From a bacterium (lineage in GTDB: Bacteria > Armatimonadota > Chthonomonadetes > Chthonomonadales > JAMCWF01), in assembly GCA_021842405.1 (NCBI GenBank), contig JAKBZR010000027.1, positions 1-36,574 on the forward strand: a stretch of DNA of 36,574 bases, in the 5' to 3' direction. The notes under the pieces are model-generated. The model saw only the letters and a list, made by a program, of their open reading frames with translations, ran no database searches and had not been told where the DNA came from. A program made the translations under genes and the position numbers. The number at the start of each line of letters is the position of its first letter. Within the stretch, counting starts at the first letter, position 1. Shown here piece by piece: positions 28,548-36,574 of this stretch.

Positions 28548-29360
28548 TCACCCAAAATTATCCCAACAATCATGCAGCCGTGTATCCCTTGAAGAATTAT
28601 TATATTCGGCCTCTGAAACACAGACGGGCCACAGACCGAAGCCAAATATATTTTGATGAAGATCTATGAGTCGCCCAGCAACATAAGGACCGGCGTCAAC
28701 AACTGTAACGGTAACTAAATCTCCAGTCTTTCGGTTAAATACCTTTAGTTTCCCTCCGCATATCTTGGGTTTATAAGCAGCAATTTTCGGTACCGTGTCT
28801 CCCAGTTCATCCCACACATACTTGCAATAACAGCTTCTTGGAGTAACAGTAGGATCCGGTTTCACATGCCGACACTTGTCTTCTTTTGGCCAGCAAGAAA
28901 GATATACACCGCATGCTAAGCATTGGTTCTCCTTGCAAGTCCACGTAGATGCAATTCCTTCTATCCATCTTTCTTTTTTGTTAGCCGGTGGTGGACAAGG
29001 TTTCAGGTGTTGCTTTTCCGGTTTTTGTGGTGCAAGTCCATTCATAGATACAAGGTTGGTTGGATTATTAGCTGCATAAGGGAGCGCAAATATTGGGACT
29101 TTGATAGTATTAAGAAGAACAGACAATAAATCAATGGGAAGTATCAGCCCATCTTGGAAAAACGGATCTCTACTCATCCACCGCCCCAGATCAGTCCGCA
29201 GGTGCCTCGCCCTCACGTAAAGCCTGCTCGCTATGTCACGATAATACCCGACCTGCCCGCCGAACCGCAGCGGATTGACCGTCGTGCCCGATACCAGAAG
29301 CTCCTCGCCGAATGCCTTGTAAAGGTAACTGTCGGTAATATTGCCGCCGATTGAGACCAG
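28548..29360 (-). CDS. Rhs orphan cassette D with double-psi beta-barrel-like tip
   Basis: The core starts abruptly at LLVSIGGNITDSYLYKAFGE and continues FGGQVGYYRDIASRLYVRA and RHLRTDLGRWMSRDP, so only the last piece of core is kept. The tip (about 190 residues) is Cys-rich and then reads KICGGKLKVFNRKTGDL, VTVTVVDAGPYVAGRLIDLH. That is very like the RlpA/barwin double-psi beta-barrel (GKxVxVxNxxxG, then DRGPFxxGRxIDLS), with the conserved Asp in DAGPY. Such folds bind or cut peptidoglycan. The tip overlaps the region of the next gene's start. No start codon context; GTG 29216 is only the longest ORF start. Confidence 0.75.
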   Translation of the reverse strand: MVSIGGNITDSYLYKAFGEELLVSGTTVNPLRFGGQVGYYRDIASRLYVRARHLRTDLGRWMSRDPFFQDGLILPIDLLSVLLNTIKVPIFALPYAANNPTNLVSMNGLAPQKPEKQHLKPCPPPANKKERWIEGIASTWTCKENQCLACGVYLSCWPKEDKCRHVKPDPTVTPRSCYCKYVWDELGDTVPKIAAYKPKICGGKLKVFNRKTGDLVTVTVVDAGPYVAGRLIDLHQNIFGFGLWPVCVSEAEYNNSSRDTRLHDCWDNFG

Positions 29361-30201
29361 AAGAAGGAAGGGGTTCCACTTGTAAGCCGCCGGCGATAAC
29401 AGTGTTCTTCCTTACTCCGTACTTTTTCAAAAAATAGTCGAACTCAACCGAAGGATAATATGGATGAACCCACCCTCCAATACCATCGGTACGATCGTAA
29501 AACCACATCTTTACCGGTTTTAGCCTGCCATCGGAAAGAAGTTTCCAAGGATACCTCTCATCAAATTCTACATACTTATTTCGGGATGTAGTCGGGGATT
29601 GATACGGATATCCTGAAATATCTCTATGCTTCTGTTGCTCTGTTCTACTCGGTACAATAAGTCCATCCGGTATACCCCATTGGTTTAGGAATCCATCTAC
29701 TTGGTGTTCGGGAACCCAATGTGGTACATCAAAAATGTAACGATTGAGTGCGTAGAGTTGAGGCAACCGCAAATTAGTAAGGGTGTTAATCTCAGCCAAC
29801 CCTATCCGCGCGGCTTTCCTGGAAACAAAACTGTAAGTTCTCCCTGGAAGTTTCATGAACACGATTCGACGTTCCGCCTCGCGGATGTCTCCCAACGAAT
29901 ATTTTGCAATACGATTTATGACACTTACAGCAACCGGAAGCTCATTGTGAGAATCAATCTGACGCGGACAACGATCTAAAAGTTTCAAGATCGCTTTCAC
30001 ATGTTTTTCAACGTAAGGCAATCGCAACGACACTTTCCTATTCGACTTCATAGATAATGTGAAAGATGTATATTGCTGATCGTTTCTTTTAAGATAAAAA
30101 GTTGATACAGTGCTACATATTTGCATGTCCAGCCTTCTGTAATGCATCGCTTCCATTCCAACTATTACAAAGAATGATGTAAGAAAAAGTAAAACCTTCA
30201 T
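29361..30201 (-). CDS. Hypothetical exported protein, 3' end cut by Rhs cassette D
   Basis: The ATG at 30201 follows AGAGAAGAAGA and a hydrophobic start MKVLLFLTSFFVIVGMEA, a probable signal peptide or lipoprotein-like leader without a lipobox. About 278 residues are unique, with no family recognised (DRCPRQIDSHNELPVAVSV, YALNRYIFDVPHWVPEHQV, KMWFYDRTDGIGGWVHPYYP). After VIAGGLQVEPLP the frame enters the antisense-phase Rhs core of cassette D and ends at 29236 with an artificial tail of about 42 residues, so the native C-terminus is probably lost. Its position just downstream of the long Rhs gene makes it the candidate partner of that tip. Confidence 0.6.
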
Positions 30202-30234
30202 TCTTCTTCTCTTTTCCTATCACCTGCCAGTTTG

Positions 30235-32095
30235 TTATTGACACTTATGGTACTTGGGGCAGCATTCGATTGTCTGCTTATGTTTTTTACAGCAACAATT
30301 GAACTTTATTTTCAGATAGTGGTCTTGCGCTTTTTTGTCATTCCACCCTTTGGGGGCGTTCTTCCTCCACGGGAGCCACCCAGGCGGGATATGGGATTTG
30401 CGAGAAGAACAATGCCACGGTCCGGTTTTTGACTCTTTAAGATGATATCCGCTTACAAAAGCGACCTTTCCAATTTCGCTAATATTCCCATACATATTAC
30501 TTAGTACACTACCCGTAGGCAAAAGTATGTCATATCCTCCTAACCCTCGGTTTTTGCACGGCGGGCCATAAGAAATTTTACCTTTCCTGACCTGCCATGC
30601 CTCCCAGTATTCTGTAAAATTTTTCCATCCTGTGGGAAGTGGTACGGGTTGATTGTTATTGCAGTAAAAGACATGCCACTCAAAACGAATATGTTGTATT
30701 ATCCACCCCTTGGCATGGACCTTACCAGAACCCTCTATGTGATACTCTGTTAAAAATCCAACGTCGCTGCAGGTTAAACTAGACAGCCCTGTGGGTTTGA
30801 TGAACAAATTAACTCCCGATTTAACCTGCTTGTAATCCTCTGTGATAGTATTCTGATTATATGAATACTGACTCAATCCATCCTCTGTAAATATCGGATC
30901 CCTGCTCATCCACCGCCCCAAATCCGTCCGATAGTGCCTCGCCCTCACGTAAAGCCTGCTCGCGATGTCGCGCCAGTACCCGACCTGCCCCCCGTACCGC
31001 ATCGGGTTGACCGTCGTGCCCGATACAGCCAACTCCTCGCCGAAGGCTTTGTACAGGTAACTGTCGGTGATATTACCACCGATTGAGACCAATATTCTAG
31101 TGTTGCTCTGCGGGTCAAACCCGTAGAAGCTGCTGACAGAACCTCTTCGCTCCGAAGCCAATCCGCCCCACATACCGGGGAAGTCGGTGTAGTGAGCCTG
31201 GGTCACCAGGCCGGCGTCGGTCTCGATCAGCACATTCTCGCCGTCCCGCACAAAGTAGACCGTTCCCGATGAAGTCGCCTTCTTCTCCCTTAACCCATCC
31301 GCCGAGTAAGAGTAGGTATCTACGGTTCCGTCGGGATAGCTGATGCCGATCAGCCGGTTCTCGGTGTCCCAGGTGTAGGTGGTCAGACTGCCGCCCGCGT
31401 TCTCCACCAAGAGATTGCCGTCGGCATCGTAAGTGTTGGTGGTCGGCTGGCCCGATGACGGCTGAAGCAGCACCAGCTCGTTAGCCGCGTTGTAGGAATA
31501 GGTGGTAAGCTGACCGCCGTCGTTTTTCACCAGCCGGTTGCCCAATGGATCGTAGGTGTAGGTGGTGTTGTAGGCGTTGGAACCCGACCACTGCTCGCTG
31601 ATTAACTGATAGCTCGGATCATAGCCGAAAGTGACTCTCGTGCCGTCCAACTCCACTACGTTCAACCGGTTGCCGACCGCATCGTAAGAGGCGGTATATA
31701 TTGCTAATGCCGAACCGTTTGAAGCAAGGTTACTTAAAACCGTCTCCCGGCCCGCCGCGTCGTAGGTGTGGTTGATACTCATCCCGCTGGCCAACGTCTT
31801 GACGCTCTCACGATCCAAAGCGTCGTACTGCAACGTGGTGAGTTCGTTGTAAGGGTTGATAATACCGGTCAGGCGACTCTGCGCGTCGTAAGCATAGGTG
31901 GTGTACCCGCCGTCCGAATCGAGCAGCAGTGTGCGGCTGCCAACCGGGTCAAACGTATAGGTCAAAGCCTTGCCGATCCCGTCGGTAGTTCCGATCAGCT
32001 TGCCGTCCGCGTCGTACCGATAGGAGGTGATGCCGGTCACATCCTGCATCGTAAGCTGACGACCCACCGCGTCGAAGATGTAGGTGGCCCGTCAA
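30235..32095 (-). CDS. Rhs/YD-repeat protein, 5' end missing
   Basis: The longest Rhs reading frame in the window (610 residues from the formal start at 32067, open to about 32095) has successive YD repeats: YRYDADGKLIGTTDGIGKAL, YTFDPVGSRTLLLDSDGGYT, YAYDAQSRLTGIINPYNEL, YDALDRESV and YDPLGNRLVKNDGGQLTTYS. Next comes the conserved core to the RHxxTDLGRWMSRDPI junction, followed by a unique 190-residue tip rich in Trp, Lys and Cys. In complete proteins these repeats form a shell around the toxin tip, with trafficking domains at the N-terminus. Here the shell is cut at ATYIFDAVGRQLTMQDV, where the DNA switches to the opposite-strand Cas1 remnant. Confidence 0.9.
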
Positions 32096-33058
32096 GAGGA
32101 GACGCTTAACTGGTTGAGGTGTCGGGCGGTATTACCGGGCCTTGAGGAGTACGCCTTGCGGTCACTGCCGTCTGATGCGGTGACGCAATCGAATACGCTG
32201 GACGATCTGCGATTGGTCATGGCTCCATTCCAGTGGAATGGAAAGCCCAAGCCGCGAATCGTTACTTTGACGCTTGGCGCGGTATGCCGATGACGTTCCA
32301 GAAGGTAGCTCCCGGTTGTGTTCAGCCGCCCGCCCGCTGGCAAAGGTTCGAGAGCCGGGTATCGCTCAAGTCTGGCCGAAACCAGGATGCAACCGATCCG
32401 ATCAATGCGCTGCTCAACTTCTCATACGCGGTGGCGGCGGCGGAAACCCTGATCGCGGTTCGAGCCGCCTCATTGGAGCCGTCGCTGGGCGTACTGCATG
32501 AGGATAGGGACGGGCGGCCTTCCTTAATATATGACCTGATGGAGCCGCTGCGCCCGAAGGTTGATCGGCTGATACTGGAGATGATAACCTCCCGCACCTT
32601 TAAGATGAACCACGATCCCCGCTTTCGCGAGGACATGCTTTATCCTGCTCAAGGAAGGGATTTGTCGGCTCGGTATTGAATTGGCGGCTGAAGTCGGCAA
32701 GCTGGTATCGGAGCGGATACGGGCGGAGGCGGACAGGGTGGCGGCTACGGTGAGGCAGTCGCTTCTGTCGGTTGCGAATATCACCTACCGGGTGCCAAGA
32801 GCGGCTGCTAAGATTGAGCGGCACACACCGGACGGCAGGCCGGTTGCTTCACCCAAGGGGGTATGCTGCGTTTGTGGAACTCCGCTCACCGGTAGTGGCC
32901 GCTACTGTGACACTCACCGGCGGGAAAGGTTCTCCGAGCAGTGGCGGAAGCTCTGGGCGGAAGGTAAGATAAAGGCGGCGCAGGGTGAGGAGGCCAACCG
33001 CAAGCGCAGCGACAGTATGCGAAGGATGTATGCGCTGAAGGGGCATACTCTCGATTAG
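32096..33058 (+). pseudogene. Stand-alone Cas1 relic with C-terminal zinc-finger-like tail
   Basis: Three frames give consecutive Cas1 pieces. First: ETLNWLRCRAVLPGLEEYAL to NTLDDLRLV. Second, from about 32233: EWKAQAANRYFDAW, DPINALLNFSYAVAAAETLI, GVLHEDRDGRPSLIYDLM and EPLRPKVDRLILEM. Third, from about 32630: LLKEGICRLGIELAAEVGKL. The presumed metal ligands are all still encoded (Glu in EWKAQAANRY, His in LHED, Asp in YDLMEP). The tail has CCVCGTPLTGSGRYCDTHRR, a CxxC...CxxH finger. The N-terminal domain is missing at the Rhs junction, and frameshifts lie near 32225 and 32630. Such Cas1-like proteins without Cas2 or a CRISPR array are known as solo Cas1. None of cas2, other cas genes or a CRISPR array is visible. 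Confidence 0.78.
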
Positions 33059-33109
33059 ATGGGGGCTGGCAGGAAATCGCCACTTGTGCGCGGAATAATC
33101 TAACTATCA

Positions 33110-36100
33110 ATGATCCAGGATCACAGGAATTTTACTTTGACAGTTTCAACCGAGGAAAATAGATGGCATAGTGAGGGATTGTTTTCGGTTCACTATCTCA
33201 CTCAACGGCTTTCCGCCGCTGGGTCTACATATTGGCCCGATAAAAACACTTCCGATGCCGTTTTTAACCAAGCGCGAGATATCCTGATTAAAAATATCAC
33301 CGGCCTACGGGTGGGCAATGAGGAAGACTGCGAAGATCGGTTCATTACACCGATGCTTAGATTACTGGGATTTGGCTACAGTAATCGCAGAATAATACCC
33401 GGAGCCGAGCTGCGGCTTCTGCCCGATTATCTCCTCTACACTTCACCAGAGATTGCCAATATTGCTTTTCAGAAAGGAACCCCCGAGGGCTATTATGCTG
33501 AATGTCTGGCGATCCTCGAAGCAAAACGCTGGAATCATAACCTCAGCGAAGAGGCCAGCGGTAGGGGCAATGCTCCAAGAGGCCGTTCTCCGCATTATCA
33601 GATACGCGACTACCTCGCCGAGACCGAACGCCTCGTATGGGGCATATTGACTAACGGCGCAAAGTGGCGGCTGTATTGCAAGCGTGACCGTGCCAGCAGC
33701 TTTTTCGAGTTCGACCTGGAAAGTATACTAACCCAAGATAGATCGTCAGAAGATGAGGTCGGTGCCCGCAGGCAGTTTCGCTTATTCTATGCCTTATTCC
33801 GGCGCGCAGCGTTTGACCGCAACCCGGATGGTTCCTGCGCACTGGATGGTGTTCGGCTCCAGGCGCAGCGGTTTCAGGAAGAGGTTGAGCGTGATCTGCG
33901 TAATCAGGTATTTCAATGCGTGGAGATACTGGGACGCGGGTTCCTCTATAATCAGCAAAACGAGCTAATCGAAGACGACCTACCTACCATTTATGAAAAT
34001 ACCTTGATCCTGCTCTATCGTATTCTGTTTGTTCTCAATGCGGAGGCGCGCGAATTACTTCCAACCCGCTCAACCAACGAACGCAGCCGCACTTATTACT
34101 ACTCTTACGGTCTCGAACTGGTGCGCCGTAAACTCAACGATTCCAATACTGCATCGGAATACGCTGATGATAATACATTCCAGCTTAATCAGCGTTTGAA
34201 CTCCCTCTTCTCCCTTATCAACGGTCAACCGCAGGGAAAATATGACAAGAATAAAGACTTGGACATTCCACAGTATAATGGGGGCCTATTCGCCCCGGAA
34301 CGGTATCCGTTTCTAGAACAGAAGCACGTCGCCGACAGCTTCATATCGGAAGTGCTGAAATTACTCTGCTTTAGCGAAACCACAAGCGGTGAAACCATCG
34401 CTTTTGATTATGCGAGTCTCGGCGAGCGACACTTGGGGAGTATCTACGAAGGACTGCTCGAGTACCACTTTGTGGTGGCCAATGGAGGATTGAAACTAAC
34501 CAACGACAAAGGCGAGCGTAGGACAACCGGAGCCTACTACACACCGGAAGGGTGGGTTTCCTACATTGTCGAGAAGACTCTGCAACCGCTGCTGGAACGC
34601 GCAGAAAAGGCTATCCCCACTAGCAGGGCGAATGCAGAGGAGGTTGAGCTTGATGATAGCTTCGCCAAAGAGGTTTTGAAACTCAAAATCTGCGATCCGG
34701 CAATGGGAAGCGCCCATTTTCTGGTGGAAGCGACCACGTTTCTGGCAGAGGCCGTCGCCGCTCATCCAACGACCGCCCCTCGCGCCCGTCTCAATGCGGA
34801 TGGAACCTTCCGCCTCAAATCCGACGGCAGTGGGGAACCCCTCTATACTCAGGAAGCTAAACTGGCATATTGGAAACGGCGCGTTGTCGAATCGTGTATC
34901 TACGGCGTAGATGTTAATCCACTAGCGGTTGAGCTTGCTAAACTCTCCCTCTGGCTAAAGACGGTAGATCGTGTCCCGCTTAACTTTCTCGATCACCATC
35001 TGCGTTGCGGCAACTCCCTATTGGGAACGCATCTGGCTGATCTCCCCAAGTTTCCTGGCCGCAAGAAAACAACAAAGCTAGGCAAAGAGTTATCATTGTC
35101 AGTGTTCACCAGCAGCCTGGCGGAGACGCTAAAACAAGCCATCGCCGACATCACCGCGATTGAAAGCGTCGCAACGGATACACACAGTGCGGTGAAGGAA
35201 AAGGAGCGGCTCTGGCGTGAAATATCAGAATCGCTGATGCCTCGCTTTCGGGCGCAAGGTGATCTCTGGATGGTTCCCTGGTTTGACCAGACGCGGTTGA
35301 ATTGGCATGACTACGAAGCGACGTTTGCAGATGAAGATCTGGCGAAGCAGCGACGCGAAGAATGTGCTGATATACTTGACCCCCTGCGCCCATTCCACTG
35401 GGAGCTGGAGTTTCCCGACATCTTTTATGACGAGTTCGGCTCCGCAAAAGATGATCCAGGCTTTGATGCGGTGATCGGCAACCCACCTTGGGAGCGGATA
35501 AAGCTGCAAGAAAATGAGTTCTTTTCCGCCCGCAACCCAGCCATTGCGCAGGCGACCAGGGCGGCTGACCGGAAGGATCAGATTGCCAAACTCCAGAAAA
35601 AAAACCCGAAGCTCTGGGATGAGTATGGTGCGGCCCGCAACCGGGCTGAAAATATACTTGATTTTGTTCATCGCTCCGGTTTCTACCCGCTTATGGGGCG
35701 CGGCGATACCAACTACTACGCTATCTTTGCCGAGAAGTCACTCCAGCTTGTTAGCTCGAACGGACGGGTCGGCCTGCTGGTTCCCAGCGGCATCGCCACC
35801 GATGACACTTCGAAGCACTTTTTTCAACACCTGGTGGAAAACCGACTATTGACCGAACTGCTGGATTTTGAAAATCGAGAGGGTATTTTCGAGGATGTAG
35901 ATAGCAGATTCAAATTCAGCATAATCCGTATGTCGGGTGCTGGAGAGCCGCAAAAAGAGGTGCATTGTGGATTTTTCTTGCATAACATGAGGGAATTGAA
36001 CGACCCGGAGCGGATTTTCACCCTCACGCCGGATGATTTCCGCCGGTTCAATCCCAACACGCTTACCTGCCCGATTTTTCGCCGCCGACAAGACGCGGAG

Positions 36101-36466
36101 CTGACGCGCAAAATCTATGCGAACGTTCCGATCCTGATTGAGGAGACGAAGGGAGAGGCCGGTAACCCATGGGGCATTCAATTTTCTACAATGTTTCATA
36201 TGACAAACGATTCGCGCCTGTTTAAAAGGAATCAGGAGCTGGAAGATGAAGGATTCTGGCTCGGAGAGGGAACTGTTTATACGAAAGGTACGGTGAAGTA
36301 TCTGCCCCTCTATGAGGGCAAGATGGTTCAGTTATATGATCACCGAGCGGCGAGCATTATCGTTAATCCACAAAATCTACACCGACCAGCGCAGGAACAG
36401 ATCACCTCCATTACGGAGTACACCAATCCAAGCTACTGTCCAATGCCACAATTTTGGGTTAATGAA
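33110..36466 (+). CDS. Type IIG-like restriction-methylase, 3' end cut by an IS
   Basis: At least 1119 native residues remain. The N-terminal region holds PDYLLYTSPEIANIAFQ and ECLAILEAKRWN (about 134), a PD-(D/E)XK nuclease pattern. After a helical spacer comes GAYYTPEGWVSYIVEKTLQP, then motif I CDPAMGSAHFLVEATTF (about 528), CIYGVDVNPLAVELAKLSLW, and motif IV DAVIGNPPWERIKL (about 790), the Eco57I-type N6-adenine methylase. The C-terminal specificity region starts near 880 and is interrupted at WVNEE by the IS, after which the frame runs into IS sequence and stops at 36541. Such single-chain enzymes cut and methylate. DISARM DrmMI-type methylases look similar, but the ExK motif and lack of disarm genes favour type IIG. 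Start ATG 33110 has a poor ribosome site. Confidence 0.85.
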
Positions 36467-36574
36467 GAGCCTGTCCGACAAACCCATAACAAAGTGATAT
36501 TGACATTGTTGGCACCATGTGGTATAATCGCAATCATATAATCTCCAAACGAGGTATTTGATGCGCCATAACTT
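36467..36574 (+). mobile_element. Left end of an insertion sequence (continues past window)
   Basis: The terminal repeat GAGCCTGTCCGACAAACCC begins at 36467 inside the methylase gene. A promoter, a GAGGT ribosome site at 36551 and the start of an ORF at ATG 36561 (MRHN...) follow, so the transposase reads rightwards out of the window. The ends resemble those of IS5/IS4-type elements, but with four residues of transposase the family cannot be fixed. Confidence 0.8.
36500..36528 (+). promoter_or_regulatory. Consensus sigma-70 promoter at the IS end
   Basis: TTGACA (36500-36505) and TATAAT (36523-36528) are both perfect and separated by exactly 17 bases, the ideal arrangement. It would drive the transposase from ATG 36561, 33 bases downstream of the -10 box. 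Confidence 0.9.

Noticed and set aside
32322-32824. Minus-strand ORFs opposite the Cas1 region
   Set aside because: They match nothing, while the plus strand gives ordered Cas1 motifs across corrected frames.
33110-36466. DISARM or BREX locus built around the large methylase
   Set aside because: No drmA, drmB, drmC, SNF2 helicase, pglZ or brxC-like genes are present in the window, and an N-terminal ExK motif fits a type IIG enzyme.

Overview
This is a mosaic accessory region from a bacterial chromosome or metagenomic contig. I cannot name the organism from sequence alone. Secreted GH116-like and beta-helix proteins, Rhs/YD genes with long orphan tips, palindromic C/G-rich interspersed repeats and a GxxExxY protein would suit Armatimonadota or the planctobacterial groups (low confidence). 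GC content and codon use change sharply between blocks, which fits repeated transfer and deletion.

Layout. (1) 1-8172: an integrative element beside a tRNA-Pro(UGG) gene. A tyrosine recombinase plus a ribbon-helix-helix gene read rightwards (217-1580). A tightly overlapping leftward operon (5368 to 1607) encodes small DNA-binding proteins and a P4-like primase/helicase-type ATPase. Inside the ATPase gene lies a symmetric array of GCGTCA repeats that looks like iterons. Next come an unknown protein with a terminator, a broken tyrosine recombinase, an intact tyrosine recombinase, and the tRNA whose 3' end faces it. There are no structural, tail or conjugation genes, so a satellite or small integrative element fits best. 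(2) 8173-17020: mostly leftward chromosomal-type metabolism. It holds an amidohydrolase (broken by a small insertion), an Ldh_2-type dehydrogenase and an HpcH/HpaI aldolase in one operon. A secreted beta-helix protein, a secreted GH116-like enzyme with a small membrane protein, and a GH36-SDR deletion scar follow. (3) 17150-22822: a rightward type I restriction-modification operon, hsdR - GxxExxY gene - hsdMS. The specificity subunit is fused to the methylase. The GxxExxY gene is bracketed by inverted repeats, and a gene-less copy of the same repeat family sits in frame inside hsdMS. A scrap of a second HsdM precedes hsdR. (4) 22823-23687: a gene start fused to the 3' part of a phage-type ATPase, ending in a terminator. 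(5) 23773-32095, leftward: an Rhs locus with its head missing. One long Rhs/YD gene is followed by at least four orphan C-terminal cassettes, each with a piece of conserved core and a different tip. Different membrane, secreted or propeller proteins alternate with them in immunity-gene positions. (6) 32096-33058, rightward: a decayed stand-alone Cas1 with a C-terminal zinc-finger-like tail, joined head-on to the Rhs break. (7) 33110 to the end: a large single-chain type IIG-like restriction-methylase, cut by an insertion sequence whose end and strong promoter are visible. A 120-bp MITE in the Rhs locus carries the same terminal repeat.

The common theme is defence and competition genes (type I R-M, type IIG R-M, Rhs tips, Cas1 relic) reshaped by small mobile repeats and deletion junctions. 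Several junctions join half-genes directly. If this is a metagenome assembly, chimeric joins should be excluded before the junctions are read biologically.
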